This document shows positions 1-11,979 of a stretch of 64,000 bases of DNA, in pieces. Both the position numbers and the translations under genes were made by a program. Source of the DNA: Plecoglossus altivelis (lineage: Eukaryota; Chordata; Actinopteri; Osmeriformes; Plecoglossidae). The stretch covers positions 4,609,809 to 4,673,808 of the forward strand of contig BROE01000002.1 in assembly GCA_036571765.1 (NCBI GenBank). Direction: 5' to 3'. The notes below the pieces were generated by a model. It saw nothing but the letters and a program-made list of their open reading frames with translations, was not told the DNA's origin and made no database searches. Numbering within the stretch: position 1 is the stretch's first letter; every line of letters begins with the position of its first letter.

Positions 1-1296
1 TGTTCCAATATCACATCATCTCCACACACACACAAATCTAAAAAACACACTTCTGGACAAATTCCGAGTCAGAGGCGTCAATCCTTTCGTGAACTACATT
101 TTCATTCGCACAGATATTCTAAATGTCAGAGAGATTGAACGTGAACCAACAGTTGGATGCCAGAGATGGGAGAAGAGAATTGCACAGGACTTGTCAACGT
201 TTTAAACACAGGGGTCGGCATGCCACCGCTGATAGCCAGTCACCCTCAGATAAGCTTGCTGTTTCGCAGAGGAGAGGAAGACTGTTTGATCCTCTCCGAT
301 TTTTAATCAAAGCTGGTGACTTTAGGTGCAGACGCATATTAAAAAAATGTGCTCCCTTTGCTTGTATAATTTTCTTGACATTTGCCCACTCGTTTTGCGG
401 TTCCACACGTTCGCAGTGCTGTAGTAGGTGTTTGTTCTCTGCACATGCACAAGGACAACTGGAGAAATAGGCGTGTGTTCGACTAGAGGTGATTTAATTT
501 GACTACATTTGCCCTTGTAAACACACGTCTGAATTATTCACACTGCTTAGGAGTTTACAGACTCCTTCTTAAGTGCTTGCCAAATGCTGGTTTCGTTATT
601 TGTCTGTGGTTAGGAACAAAGTGTTATTGTTGCTGAGTTTCAGAGGTCAAACGGTGGCATTGAAGAGGATTTCGCTAGCTGTGTTATTACTCCGAATGTA
701 AACAACGGCAGTTGATTTGGGACTGGGGACTAAAAGACGATGTGTTTCCTGAGCGTCTCAAATCTGGGCCGGGCTGAGCCAAATCAGTTCTCCAAGCTGG
801 GAGGAAAGATGAGAGGAGAAAGTGAACTGGTTTGAATCCTACTGACCAGAGAAGATACTGGGGGTGACAGCTGATGTCCAAGGAATGTTCAGATGGGAAA
901 CGGGACACGTTTTGGTCCAGTTCCTGGCTGACGTTTCGGATTGTCGCCTTTGAACAACACGGTAAGGAGGAGAAGCAGAGGGAATGTCTTTCTAAAGTAA
1001 TTGTACGAACAGTGGGAGATTCTTGTTAAACGCAACAATAAGGGAAAAAAAATGCTTTTCTGTGGTATTTGATTTACCGGTGTGTTGTGTGCTATTAACC
1101 GCTAATAGATCCACAGTCACTATGTGTCCAGTAAAGTTGCCAGTCCAAAGAATTCATAAACATCATCTTACTCGGCATTCTGTTGTAAGTCGACTGTAGA
1201 GCTCAAGGTTTTTCAGATACCATAGGACGAATAAACAACTATGGATCCACAGCTGTACCTTCACTTACCTTCCCCTGAAACATAGACATGAATAGT

Positions 1297-1299
<3 letters not shown>
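1..1299. other. Upstream non-coding DNA, no gene seen
   Basis: Ordinary mixed-composition sequence with no convincing exon, RNA gene or transposon end. The open frames here are short and match no family I know. Confidence 0.5.

Positions 1300-1300
<1 letters not shown>

Positions 1301-1350
<50 letters not shown>
1301..1350. repeat. (TA)n microsatellite
   Basis: About 25 uninterrupted TA units. It is followed directly by a purine-rich tandem repeat, so the two form one compound simple-repeat locus. Confidence 0.97.
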
Positions 1351-1351
<1 letters not shown>

Positions 1352-1355
<4 letters not shown>

Positions 1356-1456
1356 AGAGAGAGAGGATGGGGAAAAGATGGAGAAAGATAGATGGAGAGA
1401 AAGAGAGAGGATGGGAAAAGATGGAGAAAGATAGATGGAGAGAAAGAGAGAGAGGG
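1352..1456. repeat. Purine-rich tandem repeat, ~44-46-bp unit
   Basis: A unit of the form AGAAAGAGAGAGG-ATGGGAAAAGATGG-AGAAAGATAGATGGAG occurs twice with small length differences and a third time in part. The plus strand is almost purely purine. The minus-strand open frame across it, rich in Ser, Leu and Ile-Tyr, is a by-product of the repeat and the adjoining TA tract. Confidence 0.9.
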
Positions 1457-1980
1457 ACTTGGTGAACGTGCATTGAATGAGTAGCATTCTGAACACGGAG
1501 AACGCCCGAGTGTCCAATTTAAGCGTGAGGCCTGGGAGTTGGGTGTGCAGCAAAGGGCTCATAATTGGCATCCTTCTTGTCTTATTAAAGGGGAAAGCGC
1601 CTGGATGGATCCCCTAAGCCTCCGCCTGGCCTTTATTAGAATCTTTAAGTTAAACAGAGGCACTCGGAGAGGGTAACGTTGGTTGTCTTAATGGCACTCT
1701 GGCTTGTGGGTGTAGTGGTGGTGATGCGGGTTTTTTTCAAGTGCTAATTAAGGTATTGTGACAATCACGACACCACGGCTTGAAACATTTCAGACCGGTG
1801 GGCTAGCGTGTTGAATTCATCGCCTGGGATTAGTTCACATTGTATCTTGCCGCGTGCAACGGAGTGGTGCGTTGAACTCAACGCTTCTTCCTCAGACTCT
1901 CTGTTGTTCGGGTGGCAAAAACCCTTAGGTTCTAAAAGATCTTGAGCAAATTGTTTGACCCTTGATTCTTCACCACCCAA

Positions 1981-2140
1981 ACCCCCCCCCTCGCCCCCCC
2001 CCCCCTCCTCCCCCCCTCCGCCCTCCCCCCGCCCCCCCCTCCCCCCCCTCCCCCCCCCCCCCCCCCCCCGCCACGCCCCCCCCTTCTCCCCCCCCCCCCT
2101 CCTCCCCCCCCCCCCCTCCCACCCCCCCCCGCCCCCCCCC
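1981..2140. repeat. C-rich low-complexity tract
   Basis: About 160 bases, nearly all C, broken by single T, G or A. The minus strand has many runs of three or more G and could form G-quadruplexes. Open frames of poly-Pro or poly-Gly on either strand are artefacts of composition. Exact length is likely uncertain in any assembly. Confidence 0.97.
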
Positions 2141-2141
2141 A

Positions 2142-2560
2142 ATGCAGATTATTCATTTCGAAAGCAAGAGGTCCTCGTGTTGTTTTAGCTCCACGAGCCT
2201 GTTATTCAGGGCCGATCATGTTCAACGTGTTCTGTCTGGAGACCTGTTTAATGCTACCCTGTGGTTTGTCATGCCTGCAGACAAGGACCAGCATGATAAC
2301 CTCACAGCAGCCACCCTCCTTCTCTGAAACAGGAATCTCTTCTGGTTCAGTAAACCGTGTTGGTTTAACAAGTTCACGACATCCAATACCCGAGGTTTTA
2401 ATCCCTCCGGGGAACCAACAGAGGATCCAGTAGTGGGAGATGGAGGGAAAACCCCTCGAAATCTTCAAACTTCCTTCGGTTGCCTCTCCAGGGCTGTTTC
2501 GCGAGCACACTGACGGTCGTGTGGCAAGCAATGCGGGAGGGGAGGGTATAGAATCAATCT
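2142..2560. other. Non-coding spacer, nothing recognised
   Basis: Unique sequence between two C-rich tracts. No splice-bounded open frame or repeat structure was found. Confidence 0.5.
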
Positions 2561-2562
2561 TC

Positions 2563-2880
2563 CCTCCCCCTCCCCCCCCTCACCTCCTTCTCTGCTCTCT
2601 TTCCGGACTTTCGCCCCCCGAACCCGCCCCCGCGGCAACCTGCCCTCCCCACTGCTCTCTTCTCGGACCGCCCCCGCCACCACACCACCCCCCGCCCTCC
2701 CCACTGCTCCCTTCTCGGACTCCCCCCTCCCCACCATCACCACCTCTCCCCCTCCCTCTGATCTCCTCTCTTCTCGGAATCGGCCCACGCACCATTCACC
2801 TCCCCGCCTTCCCCTCCCCTACTCCTCTCTCCTCAGAGCTCTGCCCCCCCCTCTCCCCCCCCTCCCTCACATTACTGCTC
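2563..2880. repeat. C/T-rich degenerate minisatellite
   Basis: Repeated phrases of the type CTGCTCTCTTCTCGGAC followed by C-rich stretches recur roughly every 45-70 bases, for example near 2590, 2655, 2705 and 2765. Units have drifted. The 162-residue proline-rich frame across it (2440-2928) is not judged to be a gene. Confidence 0.8.
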
Positions 2881-4840
2881 TCGGCTGTGCTGGAGGCCTT
2901 CTCCTCCCGACGGCTGCTGGTTAAATAACGCTACATGAGCAAAAATCTGGACAATTTAGCGCTTTTTTGCTGTTTTAATAAATCTGCCGTGGTAACAATG
3001 AGATTGTGTGTCCCCTTCGAGGGGAGGAGGGGGGAGAGTGGGGAGAGGGGGGAGGCAGCCCTATGAGACAGCTTAATAGACACCTTATGCGCAATTAGGA
3101 TGCCAACCCTATGGCTTCACTCAGCTGTGCTGATGAGTTTTAGTCTAACAGTGGTTGGAAAACTGTTATCCATGTAGCCGTCCAACAGTAATGTGAAGGA
3201 CTTTTCAAGTCTGCCTTAAAAAAAAGACAACGAGAAACTGTTTTGGGGAGAAAGCCTGTTTTTATGTCTGTAATATGCATGACTATGAAGCCGTTATTCT
3301 TTTCATTGAACAATGGAACGATTGACAGGGCGTTGAATTCTGTGTTCTGCAGAAAACTCCTTGTTTGTGTTATCACTGCGATCTTGCCTGCAAGGGATTG
3401 CCGACAAAGGCATTTAATTATTCCACGGAATGAATATTTAGTGTCCATTGCAAGCCAGATGAATGGTCCATGTTTGTTTGAACAAAAACCCATTGCAAGC
3501 TGGGGGTTTTTCCTCTGTGTCCTGTACATCTGAATTCACTTTTGCTTGCTAATCCTATTCATTCAAGCAGTGTGTCAGCTACTGAATGCAGTAATTGAAA
3601 ATATTCTTCAAAGATACTCTCGCAATGCTGTGCTGCATACCTTGACTATACACTGCCAACGAAAACATAATGTACTAAGACATCTATGAGTAAGAGATAG
3701 GATTTTATTTGATCAAATTGGAAACTGGTCTTCTCAACTGTTGCCGTGTGTCCAGCAGGTACGTTAATGTAATCACGTTGCATAAAACTACCTTATTTTA
3801 GGCTGTACTTCACATTCACTGGATTTTTCAGTGGGAAAAAAATGGATCTGAAAAGAACCCCTGATTTTTTTTTTTCCAAACACTAAGTCCTACAAGTGAC
3901 TACAGACATGAGCCTTGTTTCCACCGCAAGTTCGCGGAACTTGCATTTACCAGAACTGCTTTTCAATGAGTTAGAGGGGTTCCTTCAGTATGTCGAGTTC
4001 CACTGCAAGGAACTTCCCCCCCCCCAGAAGATTAGGCAAAGTAGTCTGTCGATGCAGGCCTCTGCACCGACGCAACCATCCAGGCAGCCCAAACTACAGC
4101 TGCTCCACTGGTTTTGCTAAATAAGGGTTGCACTTTGTAATTCAGCTGTGATAAGAAACATTCCTTCACTTTCTCATGATCCATTTCCCTGTTCTGTATC
4201 TATTCAGTCAAAGTTAATGGTAACAGAAACTGTAAGAACCACCACACCAAGACATAAGGAACTATCTCATCGTGAATAGATACCCTGACCTACAACAGGC
4301 TGTGTAACCTGATGAAAATGAATGTTATTCAATTTGCCCACAATTTGATTTATTATGAACGTGTCAGTGCAACCTTGATATGTTCACCCTGCTACGGGTT
4401 TCCAGAGCAAGGCCACAGCTGTCGGCCTCAAGTCAGCTTCTTGTTGAGCGACTTGCCGCTGACAAAATAACTGTCAACAGTGCCAAGGTAGTGGACAAGT
4501 CACAAATATATATACTGTATATATTTATAAAATGAAAAACTAGTAAACAGCTTCAAAGTAGAAAAAGGTCATTGTTAGTACGCGATAAGTAAATAATCCC
4601 AGAAGTAAATTAGAAAATGAACGAAGGACGTCTTTACATAAGAATTTTTCATCAACAAATTCTTCATTGAATGCCACTTAAGCTACAGTACATCGCTATC
4701 ATTTCCGACGCGTGGAACCTAATCAGGGAAGTGGTCCGTCAAGATAACACGTGCCAAGTGTTATATTTTACATAGAAGTAGAGAAGTCAGCCTTCTAGCT
4801 GTCGTGATATTGGCAGGCCACGTTGAGGCAGCATATTACT
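2881..4840. other. Upstream non-coding DNA, no gene seen
   Basis: Mostly unique sequence with a G-rich patch at 3018-3056 and an AT-rich stretch near 4500-4535. At 3918-4025 there are diverged GGAACTT and CCACYGCAAG motifs in both orientations, which faintly recall the ends of a fish MITE but are too decayed to call. No exon recognised. Confidence 0.45.
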
Positions 4841-4842
4841 TT

Positions 4843-5062
4843 TTGGAGAGAGAAAGAGAGAGAGAGAGCGATAAAAAACACCCTCAGGAGAGCGTTATTG
4901 CCCTCGACATCTCATTTCCATACATCTCTATGCATTAGGAAGAGATCCAACCAGGTAGAGAGAGAATACGGAGAGACCGAGGCAGAGAACGAGAGACAGA
5001 GACGGAGCGTGAGGAAGGAAGGAAGAAAGAAAGATGGTCTGGAAGAGAGGAGGTAGGAGAGG
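4843..5062. repeat. Purine-rich GA simple repeats
   Basis: A perfect GA run at about 4846-4868 and a looser GA/GAA-rich stretch at 4957-5062, with unique sequence between. Arg/Glu-rich open frames here follow from the composition. Confidence 0.85.
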
Positions 5063-6870
5063 GGGACGCGTAACGCCTTGGCTCGCAGATTTTGATCTAG
5101 AGGACTTGTGTCAAAAGCGGTGACATAAATGATGTATCTGGCAAAGCCCATCAATAATACCCAAAGACATCCTAATGGAGGTATAAAACTGGACAGATAA
5201 GAAGTTTGGCTTGGAGCTTCAATAAATCAACTCCTCTGAATGACCTATATAAAAGAAATCGCTGTGACAAGCTGGTATAAATTACAAATGGACACTGTAC
5301 TGTAAGAAGTATTACTATTAGTATAATTATCAAGAAGCTGTGGACACCTTAAGTACATATAATATATAAAACATTCCAGACTAAAGTGCTGTCATTTTCA
5401 CGACACACTGGCAAGCGTGTCATTTACGGAGATCACGGTGTCATATGTCGCGGCCAACTATTTTCATTGATTCGAACTTTATGGTCAGTCCACACTTGTT
5501 TTGGTTGAACACGTTTGGTGGTTGACTGTGTATGACGTGAATCACTTCATGGTGTCGTTTGCCAGTAGACGATCTGCGTTGTTCGGATCCGAACGTTAAT
5601 TCTGTCGGAGAGTTAGGGCACCTGTTTCTACGGAACGAGCTCAGGATCAGAACCGGAACCATCTGTTTTTGTCACGTTCGCACAAACAGGGTACTTTGTG
5701 TGACTACTGCAGCAGGAAGGTGCCTATAAAAACATGCGCTTCTGAATGTAAAATAAGGAAAACTGACAACTGTTGTAAATAATTCACAGCAACTATACAC
5801 TTGAAAATGCTGGAAAAAATCAAATAAAATAGGGATGATAGCAATATTGTAAGTTTGAATTGAGATATTGGGAAGACCTCCAATTTCAGAGTTTGCCACT
5901 GCATGCTGACAATGGGATCCATATTAACATCTACCTCCTCAATCTAGCAATAAATGACCTTTCAAAAGAGCGCACGGTGGGACGTGAAAATGAACTCCAA
6001 AGATAAATTGCAAAAATATGTACACTGCTTGACTTCTAGTAACACACTGTGCATCTTGCCTCAAGTCACCATTACAGAAATATGAAAATTGTCATAGATT
6101 CGCCACGTTGGGGAAATAAATTGATAGTGTTTGTGGTTGAACTCTGCACACACACACAAAAAAACGTGTTCCCACAGTGCATAGATACGTCTCCACAGGA
6201 TGTCCCCAGACTGGGCCAGCTGTAGGAAAGCTCAACCAACAGTCCCTAGATCAATTTATATCAAATGAGACATTATTCTCACCCATTCAATCTTTTTTGA
6301 ACCCTGCTTGGTGTGTGTTGTGGTTGCTCCCAACACTACCTCACACCAGGACACAGGACATGGCTATCAGACAAAGACAAATATACACTGTGGCCAAAGA
6401 TCCATTTCTGGACTGAGCTGCTAGACTAACTGTCTGTCTGTCTGTCTACTGAATAAATACATAGCAATGTTCTTTACCATAATACGTCGTCCCCTACAGG
6501 ATTTCTGCTAGGCTACGAGGCCTTGGAAACGAAAGTCATAGTTGTGGGAACATGAGGTATTTATGCAGCTCACTGCAGAGTTACCTTCCAACAGCAAGGG
6601 TTACTTCCCAAACACATACCAAAACATGACAATAAGTGTTTTGGCTTCAACGTCCTGTCTTTTCCTGTTATGTTTTTTTTGGTACCACTAATTACACTAC
6701 ACTTTGCTGGCCTTATGTCAAGACAAGCTATAAAGTGAGACTGATTGACAGTTGTTCAGTCTTTGGTTTCTAACAGGGCTGAATGAATGCTGACTTGATT
6801 GGGTGTAAAGATTTGTTGGGTAACAAGTTCTGACCAAGGAGAAAGAGGCAGCTAGCCACAGTCATTCTAC
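5063..6870. other. Upstream non-coding DNA, no gene seen
   Basis: AT-rich unique sequence with a short CTGT run near 6430-6446. No coding exon, RNA gene or transposon terminus recognised. Confidence 0.5.
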
Positions 6871-6875
6871 ATGGA

Positions 6876-7345
6876 GAAGAAAAACACAGGAAGAAACACA
6901 GAGATGTATAAACACAGAGAGAAACACAAAGATGTACAAACACAGAGAAACACAGAGATGTATAAACACAGAGAGGTGTAAACATACAAGCACACAGAGA
7001 AACACAGAGAGGTACAAAAACACAGAGAAACACAGAGAGGTATAAAAACAGAGAGAAACACAGAGAGGTATAAAAACAGAGAGAAACGCAGAGAGGTATA
7101 AAAACAGAGAGAAACACCGAGGTATAAAAACAGAGAGAAACACAGAGAGGTATAAAAACAGAGAGAAACACAGAGAGGTATAAAAACAGAGAGAAACACA
7201 GAGAGGTATAAAAACAGAGAGAAACACAGAGAGGTATAAAAACAGAGAGAAACACAGAGGTATAAAAACAGAGAGAAACACAGAGAGGTATAAAAACACA
7301 GAAACACAGAGAGGTATAAACATAGAGGGAAACAGAGAGAGAACG
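6876..7345. repeat. 28-bp minisatellite
   Basis: Unit of the form GAGGTATAAAAAC-AGAGAGAAACACAGA. The core from about 7030 to 7310 has roughly ten near-identical copies. The left flank (6885-7030) has drifted copies with TGTATAAACAC or TGTACAAACAC, and the right edge decays into CAGAGA repeats. Because 28 is not a multiple of three, each copy shifts frame, so three overlapping minus-strand frames read similar Leu/Phe/Cys/Tyr-rich peptides. These are not genes. Confidence 0.95.
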
Positions 7346-7454
7346 AAAAACTGTGACAGAGAAACAGAGTGAAAGAAACAGAGACAGAGAAATATAGTGT
7401 GTAAATAGTGGATGCAGTCAGTGATGCAAAATGGGGTATGAAGTGCATACAGTG

Positions 7455-7940
7455 CATCAGGATAAACACTTTGCATGTTAGGATGTTATGGGAGGAGATA
7501 AAACGTATATCAGGTGAAATAACGGCAAGATATCTTTTGTATCCCCTCAGTAACTTTTGCTGGAGAAGAGAATCTTCACATTCTCTCAGGTTGTTCATGG
7601 TAACCATAAGAACATCCCATGATATCAGTACAAGCTGTTTGCATGTTGGGATGTTAGGGGAGGGGATACAAATTATATCAGGTGAAAAAGTGGCCTGAAG
7701 TCATTCGTATCCCTTTGTAATTTCTGATAGAGAAGAGCCAACATCTTCATATTCGCTCAGATTGTTAACAGTGATCGGAAGACCGCAGAAAAGAACGTTG
7801 AAATGCCAGGACAAACCCTTTGCATGTTAAGATGGTAGGGGAGGGGATACAAATTATATCAGGTAAAAAAAACAGCCTGATAGAATTTGTATCCCTCTGT
7901 ATCTTATGCTAGTAAAGAGCTTCATATTCTCTTCTCATGG
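7455..7940. repeat. Three tandem copies of a ~170-180-bp hairpin-bearing unit
   Basis: TTGCATGTT followed by a G-rich stretch starts at 7471, 7639 and 7820, giving periods of 168 and 181. Each copy continues with an arm ending in TATATCAGG, a short spacer, and a reverse-complement arm ending in GTATCCC. Copy 3 is best preserved: left arm 7841-7863, right arm 7876-7897, loop about 12 nt, with one mismatch and one single-base bulge over about 22 pairs. Copies 1 and 2 have more mismatches. It begins right after the 28-bp minisatellite. It could be a small satellite or tandemly duplicated MITE fragments. No coding capacity seen. Confidence 0.85.
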
Positions 7941-7961
7941 AGTTAAGTGAAAGAGAAAAAG

Positions 7962-7968
7962 AAAGGAT

Positions 7969-8008
<40 letters not shown>

Positions 8009-8152
8009 GGGTGACAGAGAGCGGGAGAGAAAGAGTGATAGTAGTGGAACGGAGAATGGTAGGAAGACAAACTGACAAAGGGAGGGAAAAAAAGGAACGA
8101 GAGAGAGGGAGAGGGCAAGGGAGAAACCGACAGAGACAGAGAGACAGTTCGA
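7962..8152. repeat. GA-rich low-complexity tract
   Basis: A perfect GA run at about 7973-7999 is followed by loose GAGAGAGGG, GAAAGAG and GACAGAGA motifs. Ser/Leu/Pro-rich minus-strand frames here are artefacts. Confidence 0.9.
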
Positions 8153-9054
8153 GCTGAAAATCATTTAAGCTAAATGCCAACTAAGAATAGACTTTGAATC
8201 AATCAAGCCCAGCTGTCTGCCTGAAGAATTAATATGTCCCTTAGAAAGCTTCGCCTTCAACCTAAAAGTCTGTGGTCGGGCATATGTTTTTACCACACCC
8301 CCCCCTTTAAAATATGATTGCTGTCAAAGCACCTATATGACCACCAAACAGATCCACAACATTGTGTTTCTGTGCTGCAGCTCGACTGTGTGAATTCAGA
8401 CACATACTTTGCGAAACTCTTAAGCAGCCGAATGAATAACAAGTGAATAACCTTGAGAAACATGTTCAAGAAACCCAAATACCAAACTCAATCTTTGAAA
8501 AAACGATTGAAAGCTCCACACAGTGGCCTTTAGTCTGTCTAAGGGTCTGATCTTCAAGTACTCTTACATACACTGTCCCTCTCTCACAACTCTTACACAA
8601 CAAAATACTGTCACACACGACACACACACACACACAACTTACACATTGTATGCAACACATGCTTGGGCACACTCAAACGCGCACTCACACACACCTCAGC
8701 CCTCTTTCTTTCTCCCATTAAACACTCAGAAACATCTCTCAGAGGATGTCAAACAGACAAGAGTGGAGCTGGTACCTATTTCCACAACGTTAGCCTGCTC
8801 TGTCTGAAAGAGACACGGTGATTCTAAACCCGCGTGGCGTCTCCTCTGCACTTCTCTTTCCCGGCAAATCTCTCCATTTACAGCCTGTTCAGCTGTCTGT
8901 TGCATCGCTTCGCCGTTCCTTTGTGTGATTGAAGTAGCCTGCCGCCAGCGTCTACCGGCCCATTGACAAAGAAGCAACTGAAAGAATGCGAACACTTCGG
9001 ACTTCGGTTTGCTTCATGTCTGCCGAGGTAAACAATAACCTAGTGGTGTTTCTG
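8153..9054. other. Non-coding DNA with CA-rich patch
   Basis: Holds a short CA/ACAC patch at 8608-8692 with ACACAC runs and single substitutions. The rest is unique sequence with no recognised gene. Confidence 0.5.
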
Positions 9055-9089
9055 GTCGCGTCCAACACGAGCTGCAAGTTGGACGCGAC
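9055..9089. repeat. Perfect 12-bp inverted repeat (hairpin)
   Basis: GTCGCGTCCAAC at 9055-9066 pairs exactly with GTTGGACGCGAC at 9078-9089 around an 11-nt loop. The stem holds two CpG on each arm, in a locally CpG-rich patch. No transposon ends or poly-T terminator accompany it, so its role is unknown. Confidence 0.9.
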
Positions 9090-11160
9090 TCATTCGGTAC
9101 GCGTCGTTTCCGCTGGCACGAATCAGCTGTTCATTTGCGCCAGTGTCAATGTGTCAGAACTGCTAACAGCGCTTGCATAATGCATGGCCATAGGTGCTGT
9201 TGTTCTCGTCTAGACGACTGGAAACTCGTCCGTTCCCACGTCAGAATGTGCAACGAGATGCCCTGGCTGAGCTCACCGCACAGCTGGGCCGTGATGTGGC
9301 CGGAGACTTTGCGCCTGAATATTTCAGCCTCGGTTTCATCTATTCAGCGCCCTCAGAAACAGCCTCGCTGCCACGCTGCTATAATGGATGTCAATTGAAG
9401 GCCCAAGCCTCGCTGAAATCCCATGTCCTCATTTATCACTCTTAATCATTTCCTGCAGAATCCTCAAGACCACATTTATTGAAAGCATCTATCTTTCAGG
9501 GGACTAAGGGCTCAGACTAAGACGGATTGTTCCGGACAGGAGATTTAAGAACTTCCCTTAGCCTCACAACGCAAAGGCTGACACTTCTAAATTCTTTGAA
9601 ATGCTAAAAGCAGCGTTCATCTCAAGCGCACATTATCCTAAGCCGGGCACGCACCCACACACGCTTAGCCGGACGCGCGGAGACGTACACACGTGTAGAT
9701 GGATTGACACACATGCACACGCTTACTAATACACGGACACATGTTTTGAATGCATTAGCACGTTCGGTGTCGGAGAGGTAGAGGTTTAATGTCTGGCTGC
9801 AACACCGTGAGAAGTGTTCGTCAATATTTACTTTGACTGAGCCCAAAAGGTTAACCCGTACACTGAGTCGAGTGGTTTCACCTTGCTGTGTTTATTTACG
9901 TTTTCTTCATTACTGACAGTGTGTACCGGAGCAGGGTAATTTTGAGTTTTGACTGTGTAATTATTTCATATTAAAAACAAGTATGCTGTGAAGTGTCTAA
10001 TCTGCTAATACCGCACCCTCTACATTTCTCAGTCTGAAGTCTCCATTGGCACAATTTAAGATATTGACCAATGCATTAACTGTGAAACCTCTGTGTAGCG
10101 AAGCTTAAAATGACATAACACATTCTCCATTATTCATAAAACGACACACACACACACACACACTTCCTGCTCAAGGATGTGACCAGCCGGGGGGTCACGA
10201 CCCTCATTAAAAGATGTGACGAGGCTGGTGGAGAAGAGGCCATTTTTAGGATGCGGAAAAGACTGAGCCAAATTAGAATAGCTTTGAAACGTTTTTTTTT
10301 TCTTCTTCTTCTTTTTTTAGGAATGAGTTCGAGCAAACGCTGCTGGTTTCCTGTTTCGCCCGCAGTCCCGTTCCTATACGTAATCACCTTCCTCATGAAA
10401 ACTGCAAAAAGGGGGTGAATAATTAAAGAGTGCCACGTTAAAGATCATGTGTTTGCATGGTGTCATAACTATGGTGGTCCAGATGAGAGAAGAAAAGAAA
10501 GGCGAAGTAGAGAGTTTCTGGTATTCTTTTCTTTTTTTTTGCCGTTCGTTTCTTGCACTCTCAGTTTTTCATCTGTCTTTTCATCAGAACTATGTAACTG
10601 TTCTCCAGTGCTCACTTGGCGCCAGCGAGGGCCTGAGCTATGAGAGAATAGAGATTGACAGAATTGAATAGGAAGCAGCCCGGATCATGAATTCCCTTTC
10701 ACTGCGTTTGTTCGTGCTGGTAATAAAATACATACATTTTGGGTGCGAAAGTTTCAGAATGTCTCTGAGAGATGTTGAGAAGCACACTTGGAATTAAAAC
10801 GTTTCAGAATGTGTTTGAGTTTCTGTTCACCCTCTACTTGTGACTTGGGGAAACGGTTTGGTCGTTCCGTGGCAGTTTACCTTGATGTAAACTGTTGCCG
10901 AAGATGTACTCCTAAGATCTTTTAAAACGATCAAGACTTCAGAAAGACTTTTACTTGATGTGTTTTTGTCTCTCTTTATTGTCAGGCTCTGTTCGATCGT
11001 ACAGCTTCATAACTATGCAGGTGATGAACCAGAAGGATGAGTGCAGGATATGACCTTGTCTTGATGTTGTAACATCCTAAAAATCATGTCTGGCATGGAT
11101 GAATTAAAAACGATATTTATTTGTAATGGGCTCATCAAACATTGATCAAACTTGTTGGAG
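9090..11160. other. Upstream non-coding DNA, no gene seen
   Basis: Holds moderately CpG-rich unique sequence to about 9460, imperfect CA repeats around 9645-9735, a perfect CA run at about 10145-10165 and a T-rich stretch at 10291-10318. The 9220-9470 part looks complex and non-repetitive and could be a regulatory element. No exon recognised. Confidence 0.45.
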
Positions 11161-11162
11161 CA

Positions 11163-11164
<2 letters not shown>

Positions 11165-11200
<36 letters not shown>
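11165..11200. repeat. (TA)n microsatellite
   Basis: About 17 TA units in an AT-rich setting. Confidence 0.95.
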
Positions 11201-11202
<2 letters not shown>

Positions 11203-11979
11203 ACACCTTATAAATACATATGAATCCCTGAAATATTAATCCATTTTTGCCTGCTACAGCCCTGGAAAGGGTAGCTGTCTGACCTTAACTCATCAGGGAT
11301 GTGAAAGTGATCAAAATTTAGGAACCATAGTGCATCCATATACTGTATATAAAGGGATTATTCGACGGTTTCATGGCAGCCAAATGTGTTGTCCTTTCCA
11401 ACTCACAACCAATTAAGGTAATTAGACTTCTAAGTTACAGAATCCCTTACTTTTATAAATGTCTGGTCAGCAACACGTGCCTTAATGACCCACCGTGAAA
11501 CGAGAACAGCGAAATCTCATTTGTAGCTGACCCCCTAATGTTGTCAGAAGGTCGGCGCGGGAACACTTTCCGCGCCTTACAAATATCTTAGTCGACACAC
11601 ATTGCAGCTTCTACTGATATCTCATCCCTGCGATCCACTCAGCCTCGGTTGGTTAATGGCTTCGAATTATCACTGCCCCTTGGGTTTGGTCTTTACCATC
11701 CGTGTGCAGATTGTTTGTGGGAACATTTCTCGGCCTCACCATGACACCCTTTCAATTCCCCAAACGACAGTAGGGATGTCAAGTTCGCCGTGGATTTTTA
11801 AAAACCCTGAAATTCCCAAACTCCAGAACCCTCAATTACTGCCACTTTGATTAACCTCTTTTAGAATGAACTCATAAACTGGGGGTGGAGAACTTTGTCA
11901 ATGTGCTCCCTGGCTATGCTGTCCCCTTGCACCGTCAGGCGGATTTCCCCTCCCATCACCCTCTGTGTCATGGCCCCAT
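11201..11979. other. Upstream non-coding DNA, no gene seen
   Basis: Unique sequence with no exon-like structure, simple repeat or transposon end noticed. Confidence 0.5.

Noticed and set aside
1765..2327. Gly-rich (minus) and Pro-rich (plus) open frames of 70-125 codons
   Set aside because: They arise from the C-rich tract at 1981-2140; no splice sites or family match.
2440..2928. 162-codon proline-rich frame
   Set aside because: Runs through a C/T-rich degenerate minisatellite; composition alone explains it.
3918..4025. Facing GGAACTT and CCACYGCAAG motifs like ends of a fish MITE
   Set aside because: Arms are too diverged, no target duplication is visible, and the element borders cannot be set.
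6770..7607. Leu/Phe/Cys/Tyr-rich minus-strand frames up to 246 codons that look like membrane proteins
   Set aside because: Produced by the 28-bp minisatellite, whose period makes every frame read the same repeating peptide.
6876..7940. Regularly spaced repeats that might suggest a CRISPR array
   Set aside because: The units are head-to-tail tandem repeats without unique spacers, and this is vertebrate DNA.
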